In this document: positions 54,717-63,292 of the stretch, piece after piece
Numbering within the stretch: position 1 is the first letter of the stretch
How the letters are laid out: each line of letters starts with the position of its first letter
Assembly: GCA_018223035.1 (NCBI GenBank)
Contig: JAAEZD010000011.1
Location: 106,368-170,367, forward strand
DNA: 64,000 nucleotides
Direction: 5' to 3'
Source of the DNA: Heliomarina sp018223035
GTDB lineage: Bacteria; Pseudomonadota; Alphaproteobacteria; Rhodobacterales; Rhodobacteraceae
Notes under the pieces: generated by a model
What the model was told of the DNA's origin: nothing
Seen by the model: only the letters and a program-made list of their open reading frames with translations
Databases searched by the model: none
Made by a program: the position numbers and the translations under genes

Positions 54717-54775
54717 ACAGGGGGTGTTCTGTTCGCTTTTTGACGGGCGCAGCAGCATTCACGGGCAAGACTCCG

Positions 54776-55504
54776 ATGGCCGCGACATTGGGACAGATCG
54801 AATTCTTCGACCGGGCGCAGGCAATGCTCTGGAGTGAGATGGCGCGGGAAATCGACGCTTTCCTGGCGCGGGTCGGGCTTGATTTCTACAGCTTCCTGCC
54901 GATCCGAAAAGGCGAATTCCCGAAAGGCGATGTGCTGCGCGCGTTGAAGACGAACTATGAGGACGACTGGGTGCAGCGCTATTGCGAGCGCAGCTATAAC
55001 CAGGTCGATCCGGTCTGCGAGATGGCTGGTTCGGCCCGCAGCCCCTATCACTGGGGAACGGAGAGTTTCCTCGGCAATTTCGAGAAACGTCAGCGCCGCG
55101 TGTTCTACGAGGCGCGGGAATATGGCATCCGTTATGGGTTTTCGCTGCCGATCATAAGCGCCGATGGTGGCGTGGCGCTGGTGTCGTTCAGTTCGGACAA
55201 CCGCAGCACCCTGCGCGACGTGATCAAGACGGAAGGAGCGATGCTGCACATGGCGTCGCACCAGATCTGCGACAACCTCGTGCGTCCGCGCGAGCCGCGC
55301 GAGAGCGAGGCCAACCCGCTGTCGTCGCGCGAACGCGAGGCGCTCGCATGGGTGGCGCGGGGGATGACCAGCGACGAACTGGCCGATCGCATGTTCCTGT
55401 CCGTGTCGGCGGTGAATTACCACCTTGGCAACGCGAGCCGCAAACTGAACGCGCGCAACCGGCATCATGCCGCGCTGCTGGCGCTTGCGGGCGGTTACAT
55501 CTGA
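54776..55504 (+). CDS. LuxR family regulator with autoinducer-binding domain
   Basis: A 242-aa quorum-sensing type regulator from ATG 54776; a TTG at 54740 is the only longer option. The autoinducer domain (about 1-165) has Trp65, Tyr69, Asp78-Pro79 and Trp93, at exactly the spacing of the AHL contacts W57, Y61, D70 and W85 of TraR. The LuxR HTH (about 180-238) begins LSSREREALAWVARG with SVSAVNYHLGNASRKL as recognition region. No luxI synthase is in the window, so it may be a solo receptor. It probably regulates the divergent transporter-hydrolase operon. Confidence 0.92.
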   Translation: MAATLGQIEFFDRAQAMLWSEMAREIDAFLARVGLDFYSFLPIRKGEFPKGDVLRALKTNYEDDWVQRYCERSYNQVDPVCEMAGSARSPYHWGTESFLGNFEKRQRRVFYEAREYGIRYGFSLPIISADGGVALVSFSSDNRSTLRDVIKTEGAMLHMASHQICDNLVRPREPRESEANPLSSREREALAWVARGMTSDELADRMFLSVSAVNYHLGNASRKLNARNRHHAALLALAGGYI

Positions 55505-55953
55505 AGTTTCGCCAGATCGGAGGGAAGCCGAAGAGACCCTGCGGTTCTGTCACTTGCGCTTTGTGCCGGGTCATCCAGCCAGTCGAGAACCGTGTCGAGC
55601 AACTGACCGTTGTCGGGGAATTCGGTGTCATGCCCGCCCGTGTCGCAGACCGGTGGCGGACTTTGACCGGAGGGGCATAGGGGATGCACATTGCAGCCAA
55701 TCCGCGCCGCCAACCCACTGATCTTGGCCCCTCGAGGGTGACTGGCTCCAATCTTTGTAGCGCCATTAGTCGCCGCCGACGCCGCCGCTCGTTTAACCCT
55801 TAGCATCTGGTAAGATGGGCTGGTTCCCGACTTTCACTGTCGCGCGCCTGAGCAACGGTGCTGTCTGAGTTCGCTGTCAGGGAAAAGGGCTATCGTTAAA
55901 CTATTGCCCAAACCCTCGCATTTCGATCTGAGGGCGGTCTTGGCCGCTGGACA
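55505..55953. other. Gene-poor stretch with a possible coding remnant
   Basis: No complete gene. On the minus strand, 55498-55680 reads like the C-terminus of a real protein (VCDTGGHDTEFPDNGQLLDT, then DWLDDPAQSASDRT) with no matching N-terminal part. I could not assign a family. Possibly a decayed gene. Confidence 0.35.
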
Positions 55954-56787
55954 TCAGACCATCCAAGTTGCCGCATTCCTCACAGCGAAGCTTTTAAATG
56001 AGCCGGCCGCAGATCCGGTCAGCTGCAATGCGCCCTCCGTCGTGCGATCTTCGACACCTGTGCGGTTCGTTTCGTCCAGAGACGCAAGCATGCGGGCGTA
56101 ATCGTCCGGCAGACCCTGTGCCTCGAAACGGTCAGACAGCTCCGCGGCGGAGAACGCGATGTGACGGATCGTCCGGCCCGTCACGTCTGACAGTATCCGG
56201 GCGGTATCCTCATAGCTCAGCGCCTCTGGGCCTGTAAGGATACGGTCATTGTTGAGCGGCTCGGTGGAGGTCAGGCAGGCGACGGCGGCGGCCGCGATGT
56301 CTTCGGCATCGATGAAGCCTACGCGAGCCGTGCCCGTGGCGCTGTAGATCGCATTTTCCTCTCGGACCGTGTGGGCGCTAGGCCCATCTGAGAAATTCTG
56401 CATGAACCAGGATGGGCGCAACACAGCCCATTCCGGGACGGTATCGGCCAGCCAGTCATGAACGCCACCAATCATCGGGCCGCCACGATCCAGCAGGGAC
56501 GAACTTAGAAGCACGAAACGGCGCACCCTACGCTCGACCGCTCTTTTGAGGAAAGGACGCATGACATCGAGGTGGTCGGTGCGATCCGTCGGTGCCACGA
56601 GATAGACTGCAGAGCAGCCTTCGAACGCAGCCACGGAGGCCGCATCCGCCCAGTCGAAGAAGCAGTCCCGCGACCCTGTGGGTGTGCGGGTACCAACGGC
56701 GAGTTCGGCTCCTATGGCCGTAAGACGCTCCACTACCCGCTGGCCTGTCTTACCCTTGCCGCCGATGACGAGAATGCGTTCACCCAT
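55954..56787 (-). CDS. NmrA-like/NAD(P)-binding protein
   Basis: A 277-aa atypical SDR. ATG 56787 is followed by ERILVIGGKGKTGQRVVERL, an NAD(P)-binding GxxGxxG-type motif; the frame upstream to 56850 is unsupported. The middle (VYLVAPTDRTDHLDVMRPFL, then VLRPSWFMQNFSD) is typical of NmrA/ergot-alkaloid reductase-like proteins. It overlaps the end of the SnoaL remnant by 8 bases, so both once formed an operon controlled by the neighbouring TetR. Confidence 0.85.
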   Translation of the reverse strand: MGERILVIGGKGKTGQRVVERLTAIGAELAVGTRTPTGSRDCFFDWADAASVAAFEGCSAVYLVAPTDRTDHLDVMRPFLKRAVERRVRRFVLLSSSLLDRGGPMIGGVHDWLADTVPEWAVLRPSWFMQNFSDGPSAHTVREENAIYSATGTARVGFIDAEDIAAAAVACLTSTEPLNNDRILTGPEALSYEDTARILSDVTGRTIRHIAFSAAELSDRFEAQGLPDDYARMLASLDETNRTGVEDRTTEGALQLTGSAAGSFKSFAVRNAATWMV

Positions 56788-57150
56788 TTGCCGTCTCCCC
56801 GGCATAGGCCATCGCCGCTGCCTGCGCGCCGCCGAGGGCGGACAGTGCAACCAGCGGGTTCCAGTAATCGCGATAGTGGCTGAAGCGCCCGTTACGGAGG
56901 GTTACGACAGAAATATAGTCCTGGTCATAGGGCAGTCCGGTGGCAATGCCGGAACCGTCGCAAGAGAATTCGATAATCACGGTGTCGTCCGACGGGTGAA
57001 CCGCATGCAGCGTAAACTCGCCCAGTTTCAGCATCGGCTCAAGCCGCGTCAGGTGATCGGCAAGGGCGTCATACCGTCCAGTCGTCGGGGAAGCCCCTCT
57101 GGGGCGTAGGGGAATTCAAAGACAACGTCCGGCGTAAGCGGTGCTTCGAC
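56780..57150 (-). pseudogene. SnoaL-like protein, frameshifted and truncated
   Basis: The C-terminal 84 residues are intact (MLKLGEFTLHAVHPS to AYAGETANG, with YDQDYISVVTLRNGR). Reading further upstream, YDALADHLTRLEP continues in frame, but the next family part, FEFPYAPEGLPRRLDG, is in another frame. The junction near 57070 lacks one base. Everything before about EAPLTPDVV is missing, so the gene lost its N-terminus. Confidence 0.75.
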
Positions 57151-57437
57151 ACCCTCTGGTTCGCAGGATCCTGCCGGATCTGCATGCCGAAGCCGCGCGA
57201 TCGACCGAGATGCGCGCAATCAATGACCGGGTTGCGCAAGCAAGGCGGGAGCGGGCAGAGGATCTTCTGGACCGGTGGACGCACCGAGGCGAACTACCGA
57301 AAGACCTTGACCGAAACCTCGCGCTCGATCTGCTTGTCGCGCCGCTGTACTGGAGGATGGTGGTTTGTGACGTTATACCGACCTACGCGGAACTGGAGAG
57401 GCAGAGCCGTGCAATCGTCGCTGGCCTCACCGCCTAA
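57141..57437 (+). pseudogene. TetR regulator C-terminal fragment
   Basis: The 98-residue frame (GTG 57141) reads LRHPLVRRILPDLHAEAARS and ends YAELERQSRAIVAGLTA, a TetR C-terminal domain. There is no HTH and a stop codon (TAA) sits two codons upstream. It abuts the truncated SnoaL gene head to head, so one deletion probably removed both N-termini and their shared promoter. Confidence 0.7.
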
Positions 57438-57626
57438 GGAATGACAGCCACAAAAAACGGAGGGGCGACGAACTTCAGCTTGCAGGTAAGTTGGCTCAAC
57501 ATGGATTTGCAGCGGTAAGGTGTGGCGCCCGTTCGCTTGGCCAAGCTGCCCGGCGCGCCTAGCCAAGATGGACATTGGTCCAATGTCCACATTCAGTTTT
57601 TTGGAACCTGTTTCGCCTCTCACCAA

Positions 57627-58106
57627 TCACGAATTCAACTGCAACAATGCAGAAAGATCCCGTTGCTCAGCGCCATCAAAAACAATCGATGTCTCAATTC
57701 GGTGGACCTCTTCACGTGACGAGAACTTCTCGACGACAACCCGGTGCAAATGCTTCGTATTCTGCGTAACCAGTTCGACAATTGCATCGTATCTTCCGCT
57801 GATCATCCATGCTGAACGGACCTCGGGGAACTTCAGCACGTCCTGAAGGAAACTATCGAGGTTCGACTTCTCATGTTCTGACAACTGGATGAACAAGAAC
57901 GCCTTCATGGAAAAGCCGAGGTGGCCCAGATCGACGTCAAGATGTGCGCCCGCGATAACTCCACTGTTAAAGAGCCGCTTGGTTCGTTCGTGGACGCTGG
58001 ATGGCGACAAGTCGACCGCATCAGCCAGCTCTTTGTTTGTTATCCGAGCATTCTTCGACAGAAGCGCGAGGATGTGTCGATCCGTTCGGTCAAATTCCAA
58101 CTTCAC
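57627..58106 (-). CDS. Lrp/AsnC family transcriptional regulator
   Basis: A 159-aa regulator. The winged HTH occupies the first 60 residues (FDRTDRHILALLSKNARITN, VDLSPSSVHERTKRLFNSGV) and the RAM domain follows (VRSAWMISGRYDAIVELVTQ). It diverges from a DUF2000 gene, a pairing often seen in proteobacteria, and probably controls it. Confidence 0.92.
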   Translation of the reverse strand: MKLEFDRTDRHILALLSKNARITNKELADAVDLSPSSVHERTKRLFNSGVIAGAHLDVDLGHLGFSMKAFLFIQLSEHEKSNLDSFLQDVLKFPEVRSAWMISGRYDAIVELVTQNTKHLHRVVVEKFSSREEVHRIETSIVFDGAEQRDLSALLQLNS

Positions 58107-58181
58107 CCCTTTACACCGTAAATGCTTCGTTTGCAGGCAGGTTAACCTAACAGTATCCTGATGCCCAAGCCATTAGCCAGA

Positions 58182-58187
58182 TATAAT
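58182..58187 (+). promoter_or_regulatory. -10 element before the DUF2000 gene
   Basis: A perfect TATAAT 42 bases before the start codon. The -35 region 17 bases upstream (TGATGC) is poor, which fits a promoter needing an activator such as the divergent Lrp protein. Confidence 0.45.
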
Positions 58188-58229
58188 TCGGCAAAGGCGT
58201 GAAGTATAAGAATAATGCAAGGAACCAAA

Positions 58230-58637
58230 ATGTTTGAAACGAAGATTGCGATAGTCGTGCGTGATGATTTGCTGGACTGGCAGAAACTGAATGTCACCGC
58301 ATTTCTGACGAGTGGCGTTCTTGGCGCGGACTCCGATCTTCTCGGCGAGCGTTATGAGGATGCGGATGGGCAGACGTATCGATCCTTGATCGTTCAGCCA
58401 ATGATCGTGCTCGTGGCGGACGGAGCGGGGCTGAAAAAGATCCATTCGCGCGCACTGACCCGAGGTGTCGATATGTCGATCTATATCGAGGACATGTTCA
58501 AGACCGGCCATGACGCCGCCAATCGCGCCGCAGTTCGAGAATACGGAACGGATGAACTGAACCTCGTCGGGCTTGCCGTCCGGGAGGAGAGAAAGACAGT
58601 AGACAAGATAACCAAGGGTGCAAAGATGCACCCATGA
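58230..58637 (+). CDS. DUF2000 family protein
   Basis: A 135-aa protein from ATG 58230 with AAGGAAC upstream; the frame opens at 58215. It reads MFETKIAIVVRDDLLDWQKL, then VLVADGAGLKKIHSRALTRG. DUF2000 proteins have a peptidyl-tRNA-hydrolase-II-like fold as far as I recall, with no assigned reaction. The C-terminus has DELNLVGLAVREERKTVDKI. Confidence 0.87.
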   Translation: MFETKIAIVVRDDLLDWQKLNVTAFLTSGVLGADSDLLGERYEDADGQTYRSLIVQPMIVLVADGAGLKKIHSRALTRGVDMSIYIEDMFKTGHDAANRAAVREYGTDELNLVGLAVREERKTVDKITKGAKMHP

Positions 58638-59283
58638 AGATCCGCACGACGCGGTTTCAATCTGTTATTCGCGCCTCGTTGACGAATGAGACATTTGGGT
58701 TCGGATAGGATTTGCAGCGGCTCAGCGCGGCGGGCGCCAAGCAGGTCAGGTTGGATGTCGCTTGCGTCCTGAAACGGGCGGTCCGTGTTTGCACCGGCGC
58801 TTTGGCGCGGCGTTTCGTAGTCGTTTCGCCATCGAATACGTTTGACGTCAGGTGGAACGGCTTTGCAAGCTCGCCCCTGCCGCCGTGACAATGAACGACT
58901 TCGGAGCCTTTATTCGCACCGCGAACCTCAATTACCTTGAACATGCTGTGGATCGTCCGGTTGGCGCATCGGGTCATCATCAACCGCCGGGGCGTCGCCG
59001 CAAGATTCGATCTGACATGCGCGACCGCCCGCTCGTCGATGATAGACATGCCGCACAGCTCATTGGGCTATCGTCCGCCCGCGCCCGAAAGCATCGTGCT
59101 AATGGACCAGAGGCCGACGATGCACTAACAATCAAACCGGACCACCCGATGGGGGCATGCCAGGTTCGTAACTTTCTTGACGCCTAACGTGACGCTCGAA
59201 GCTTCTATGCGGCTTGAACGACGAGGCAATCTCGCCAAGGTGTCATTTGCTGCCAAGGTGCCTGTGATCGCGGCAATACCCGC
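58638..59283. other. Gene-free stretch with a transposase tail
   Basis: No intact gene. The only recognisable piece is a transposase C-terminus at 59048-59128. The remainder shows no family I recognise on either strand and is probably insertion-sequence debris. Confidence 0.5.
59048..59128 (+). pseudogene. IS3-type transposase C-terminal remnant
   Basis: The frame reads MPHSSLGYRPPAPESIV then LMDQRPTMH and a stop, the usual end of IS3-group integrase domains. The sequence upstream in that frame is not transposase. An old partial insertion. Confidence 0.65.
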
Positions 59284-60246
59284 TCACCTGCGTATTGGAA
59301 TCCCACGTTCCAATTCAAGTGTGATCGGAATGAATTCGTCCTCGTCACCTGGCGGCAGATGGAATGGGCCGTTTTGCCAATCCCCTGCCTTCCATGCTTC
59401 TTTGGCCGTCTCGATGCGATCTTTCGAGGAAGAGACGAAGTTCCACCAGATGTAGCGTCCTTCATTCATCGTGGCGCCTCCAAGCGCCATAAGGCGGGCG
59501 CCGCGTTCTCCTGCCTTCACGGCGATTGAATCGCCCGGACGGAAGACCATCATGCGGCCAGCCTCGAATACGTCCCCGGCAACCTCCACAGATCCTTCGG
59601 TTACATAAATCCCGCGATCTTCATGGTTCTCCGGCAAGGGTAAATGCGCGCCTGGCTGTAACGTCACATCAAGGTAAAACGTCTCGGAAGGAAGTGTGAC
59701 CGGGCTTTGCGCGCCATAGGCGTCGCCAAGGATTAGTCGCGCTTCTGTTCCGCCATCGCGGATCGTCGGCAGCGCCTCTTTTCCATGATGCTCGAAAGCA
59801 GGCGCCATCTCCTCACGCTCTTCAGGAAGCGCAATCCACGTCTGGATCCCGAACAGGCTGTGGCGGGTCTCGCGCGTTTCGGCGCTGGTTCGTTCGGAAT
59901 GTGTCACGCCGCGCCCGGCGATCATCCAGTTGACCTCACCCGGATAGATCATCTGATGCGTACCCAAGCTATCGCGATGCTCGAATTCGCCCTGATAAAG
60001 GTACGTGACGGTGCCCAGACCGATATGCGGATGGGGTCGTACATCAATCCCGCCCTGAGTGATAAACTCGGCGGGGCCCATCTGGTCGAAAAAGATGAAA
60101 GGGCCGACCATCTGCCGCTTTGGCGACGGCAAGGCGCGACGAACCTCAAAGCCCCCAATGTCACGGGCGCGGGGAATAATAAGCGTTTCAAGCGCATCCG
60201 GACCTGCGTTTGGGCATTCCGGACTCTGGGTGGGGTTCCAGCTCAT
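59284..60246 (-). CDS. Pirin family protein
   Basis: A 320-aa bicupin. The metal-binding motif is RPHPHIGLGTVTYLYQGEFEH (in parts: PHPHIGLGT, FEHRDS), with GEVNWMIAGRGVTHSE following; the C-terminal pirin domain is normal. Pirins can act as quercetinases or transcription cofactors. It leads away from the MhqO-type gene in the same direction and probably belongs to the electrophile-response set. Confidence 0.93.
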   Translation of the reverse strand: MSWNPTQSPECPNAGPDALETLIIPRARDIGGFEVRRALPSPKRQMVGPFIFFDQMGPAEFITQGGIDVRPHPHIGLGTVTYLYQGEFEHRDSLGTHQMIYPGEVNWMIAGRGVTHSERTSAETRETRHSLFGIQTWIALPEEREEMAPAFEHHGKEALPTIRDGGTEARLILGDAYGAQSPVTLPSETFYLDVTLQPGAHLPLPENHEDRGIYVTEGSVEVAGDVFEAGRMMVFRPGDSIAVKAGERGARLMALGGATMNEGRYIWWNFVSSSKDRIETAKEAWKAGDWQNGPFHLPPGDEDEFIPITLELERGIPIRR

Positions 60247-60295
60247 GATGATCTCCTGTCGAATTTGGCGGTTCTTGGATGGCGACGCCCTGCGT

Positions 60296-60595
60296 TCACC
60301 ACTGAATCATGTCAGACAGATCTTCGCGGTGCTTTTCCGCATAGGCCCGAAAGAAAGGGCAAAGCGGAATAATCTTCTGGCCACCGGCACGGGCATCCTC
60401 GATCACCCGCCGGGCAAGGGCCGCGGCGATGCCCTGCCCCCGCAACTGGTCCGGTACACCGGTATGATCGACAATGATCGTGCGGGCCGACACCTTGGAC
60501 AAAGTCAGTTCCCCTTCGGCCTCGATACCGTCGATCCGCGCGACGTAGCGTCCCTTGGTTTCGGTGTCTGAGTAGGTGATCGTTGGGTTGGACAT
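60296..60595 (-). CDS. GNAT-like N-acetyltransferase (YjdJ/NATD1 type)
   Basis: A 99-aa minimal GNAT domain: acetyl-CoA loop LRGQGIAAALARRVIEDAR and the C-terminal KIIPLCPFFRAYAEKH motif. This short form is common beside pirin and quinone-detoxification genes. Acceptor unknown. Confidence 0.9.
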   Translation of the reverse strand: MSNPTITYSDTETKGRYVARIDGIEAEGELTLSKVSARTIIVDHTGVPDQLRGQGIAAALARRVIEDARAGGQKIIPLCPFFRAYAEKHREDLSDMIQW

Positions 60596-60616
60596 TTCCG
60601 GATCCTTTTCTGGAAT

Positions 60617-61222
60617 TCAGTCAGCGAAAAGCCTGGACAGCGCCGCGATCTCCTGCGGTCGAAGTTCGTGACCGCCATCGTGGATTTCGGTGGTCACACT
60701 CGCGGCCTGGGCCTGCGCCCAGTCGATAAGCGCGCTGGTCATGGGCCAGGGACATATCGGATCGCTCCGACCGGCAGTAATCAGCATGTGCTGACCGGCA
60801 AGCTGCGGCACCGGTGCCGGGCTCCATGGAATCAACGGGTGCAGCAAACCCAAACGGTCAAACAAGTCGGGCCGAGCCATTGCAACCGACGCAAGAATAT
60901 TTGCGCCGTTCGAATAGCCAAAACCATAGACTGGCGCATCGGGATGGCGGGCACGATGGGCGTCTATGAAACCCGACATGCGCTGCGTTCGGATTGCCAG
61001 GTCGTCCATATCGTACACGCCTTCGCCGGTGCGCCGGAAAAACCGGGCGGCCCCGTGTTCGGACACGTCCCCGCGGGGCGAGATGATCCCGGCGCCCGGA
61101 ACAAGATCCCGGGCAAGATCGAAGAACTGCGTCTCATCCCCGCCGGTGCCATGAAAGGCAAAGAGCAGGGGCGCGCCCGGTGCCGGATCCGTCGTCAGCG
61201 CCGTATAAATATCCGTCGACAT
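60617..61222 (-). CDS. Alpha/beta hydrolase, MhqD/carboxylesterase-like
   Basis: A 201-aa esterase: oxyanion AFHGTGGDE, nucleophile GYSNG, Asp in AGRSDPICPW and His in DGGHELRPQE. MhqD in Bacillus is co-induced with the dioxygenase MhqO by quinones, and here the MhqO-like gene is the next upstream. Start MSTDIYTALTTDPAPG; length normal. Confidence 0.88.
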   Translation of the reverse strand: MSTDIYTALTTDPAPGAPLLFAFHGTGGDETQFFDLARDLVPGAGIISPRGDVSEHGAARFFRRTGEGVYDMDDLAIRTQRMSGFIDAHRARHPDAPVYGFGYSNGANILASVAMARPDLFDRLGLLHPLIPWSPAPVPQLAGQHMLITAGRSDPICPWPMTSALIDWAQAQAASVTTEIHDGGHELRPQEIAALSRLFAD

Positions 61223-61234
61223 GGTGCAGTCTCC

Positions 61235-62167
61235 TCAGGCCTGTATCTCGGGAAGGATTGCCTCGATCTTGCCGCGCAGCGGTTCATAGCGGTCGGGCAG
61301 TTTCAGCGCTTCGCCAAGGTGGGCGGTGTCTTCGTCACGGTCAAAGCCGGGCTCGTTGGTTGCGATTTCGAACAGCACCCCGCCGGGCGTGCGGAAATAG
61401 ATCGCATAGAAATAGTCGCGATCAATCACCGGCGTGACCTGATAGCCCGTATCGAGCAGGGCGCGGCGGACTTCGGCCTGTGCTGCACGGTCTTCGACAG
61501 CGAATGCGATGTGGTGCACCGAACCCGCGCCCTGATCGGCAACGGAAGCCTCGGGCAGTTCCTCGATGTCGATGCTGTTAGCCGCATTGCCGCCCTCGAT
61601 CACAAAGCGGGTCACCGGGCCGGTTTTCTCGGCCTCCTGATACCCCATGAATCGCAGCAGTTCCGCCGTGCCGCCGGCATCGCGCAGGCGCAAGCGGGCG
61701 CCGTGGAAACCAAGCACGGCGGCGTCCTCGGGCACATCCGCACCATTCCAGCCCGAGCGTCCCTGCGGATCATCCTCGACGAGCGCAAAAGAGTCGCCGT
61801 CGGGACCGTCGAAGGTCAGGCGACGCTGGCCAAGAAAACTATCGCTTTGCAGGCCTTTCACGCTCACCGCGGCCAAGCGTTCCGACCAGTAATCCATTGC
61901 ACCCTCGGGCACGGCAAATTCCGTAACGCCCACTTCTCCGGTGCCCCGCCGCCCGCGCGGCATCCGGCCGAATGGAAAGCTAGTCATCACCGAACCGGGT
62001 GTTCCGACTTCATCCCCATAATAGAGATGATATACTTCGGGCGCGTCGAAATTGACGGTTTTTTTGACACGCCGCAGGCCAAGCGTGCCGGTAAAAAACC
62101 GATTGTTGGCCGACGCATCCCCAGCCATCGACGTTACGTGGTGGAGGCCTTTGATCTGGTTGAGCAT
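61235..62167 (-). CDS. Ring-cleaving dioxygenase, MhqO/VOC family
   Basis: A 310-aa two-domain VOC enzyme: LHHVTSMAGDASANNRFFTG at the N-terminus and HHIAFAVEDRAAQAEVR at the second domain, each offering a metal-ligand His; GGVLFEIATNEPGF carries the Glu ligand. MhqO-type enzymes act in resistance to hydroquinones. First gene of the leftward set and divergent from a LysR gene. Confidence 0.9.
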   Translation of the reverse strand: MLNQIKGLHHVTSMAGDASANNRFFTGTLGLRRVKKTVNFDAPEVYHLYYGDEVGTPGSVMTSFPFGRMPRGRRGTGEVGVTEFAVPEGAMDYWSERLAAVSVKGLQSDSFLGQRRLTFDGPDGDSFALVEDDPQGRSGWNGADVPEDAAVLGFHGARLRLRDAGGTAELLRFMGYQEAEKTGPVTRFVIEGGNAANSIDIEELPEASVADQGAGSVHHIAFAVEDRAAQAEVRRALLDTGYQVTPVIDRDYFYAIYFRTPGGVLFEIATNEPGFDRDEDTAHLGEALKLPDRYEPLRGKIEAILPEIQA

Positions 62168-62232
62168 CTGGAATCTCCAATTCTGTCACTTTTGAACTTG
62201 GCACGAAGATAGGGATGGTTCGTGATTTCGAG

Positions 62233-62259
62233 AATGATAATGTATAGCCATCTATCATT
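62233..62259. promoter_or_regulatory. Inverted repeat AATGATA-N13-TATCATT
   Basis: Perfect 7-base arms in the 107-base gap between the dioxygenase and LysR genes, with the T-N11-A spacing of LysR sites inside. Probable binding site of the adjacent LysR regulator. Confidence 0.6.
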
Positions 62260-62274
62260 GTCAGGAATGCAACG

Positions 62275-63186
62275 ATGCTCGATCTTAAATCCGTTCGTGT
62301 CTTTCTCGAGGTGGTGTCCCAGAAAAGTTTCGCCCGAGCGGCGCGCAACTTTTCGATGACGCCCGCAACGGTTACGCGGATCGTGGCACGGCTCGAGGCT
62401 GATCTTGGTCAACAACTCCTCGTACGAACCTCGAGGCAGGTTGCAATGACCGCAGCGGGTGCGCAGGTCGCCTCTCGTTTTCGCCCAATCGTGGATGAGT
62501 TTGATCGGGCCGCATCTGACCTCGACCGCGCGCTTCGGCCCGATCAGGGCGCCTTGTCGATCAGCGTGCCGATGTCTTTCGGTCAGCGAACGATGCCGGG
62601 CTTGATGGCCGCGTTCAGACTGGCATACCAGAATGTCCGCCTGCACGTGAATCTTTCGGACCAGTTGATCGACATCCTTCAGGACGGCGTCGACCTCGCG
62701 ATCCGGATTTCAGCTCCGCCCACCGACAAGTCAACGATCTGGCGCAGGATCTGCTCTATCCCGCGGCACGTCATTGCCGCGCCTGACCTTTTTGAACGGG
62801 TTCCGCAGCTCGACGACCCCATTGCCCTGGATCAAAGATACTGCATGTCCTACAGCGCCAGTGGCAGGCCCGAGCGCTGGCATTTCACCAAAGAAAGCCA
62901 GACACGAACGGTTGCCGCAGGATCCGGGATCGTCTGCAACAATGGGGACGTCCTCCTGAAGCTGGCCTGTGATGGCGCGGGAGTGACACTTCTTCCGGAT
63001 TTTCTGTTCAATCAGGCCGAGAGGTCCGGCGCTATAGTGAAGGTTCTTCCAGAGTGGCGAGTCCAACCGCTTTCGCTTGGCATATTCTACCCGCCGTACG
63101 ACACTCTTCCACCTCTTGTCGCGACGTTCACCGATTTTTTTGAGGCATATCTGCGAGACAAAGCAGGATTCGAGTTTTCGGTATGA
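62275..63186 (+). CDS. LysR family transcriptional regulator
   Basis: A 303-aa regulator. The winged HTH is at residues 1-60 (MLDLKSVRVFLEVVSQKSFA, then MTPATVTRIVARLEADLG) and the effector domain begins near LSISVPMSFGQRTMPGLM. Two Cys at ICSIPRH and YCMSYS could sense thiol-reactive quinones, but this is a guess. It diverges from the MhqO-like operon and most likely controls it. Confidence 0.93.
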   Translation: MLDLKSVRVFLEVVSQKSFARAARNFSMTPATVTRIVARLEADLGQQLLVRTSRQVAMTAAGAQVASRFRPIVDEFDRAASDLDRALRPDQGALSISVPMSFGQRTMPGLMAAFRLAYQNVRLHVNLSDQLIDILQDGVDLAIRISAPPTDKSTIWRRICSIPRHVIAAPDLFERVPQLDDPIALDQRYCMSYSASGRPERWHFTKESQTRTVAAGSGIVCNNGDVLLKLACDGAGVTLLPDFLFNQAERSGAIVKVLPEWRVQPLSLGIFYPPYDTLPPLVATFTDFFEAYLRDKAGFEFSV

Positions 63187-63292
63187 ACCTTTAAAGAGTT
63201 TCTTGAGACGCCGGCTGTCAATGCTCGCCATACCCTTCAGCGGCATTGCCAAGTTGTTTGAAGTGGACAGCAAGAGGGGCTGTGCACGGTAA

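Noticed and set aside
53317..54837. 506-codon plus-strand frame opposite the LivK-type gene
   Set aside because: Shadow of the binding-protein gene; it would also cover the divergent promoter.
60668..62212. 514-codon plus-strand frame opposite the esterase and dioxygenase
   Set aside because: Antisense frame; both minus-strand genes have complete catalytic motifs.
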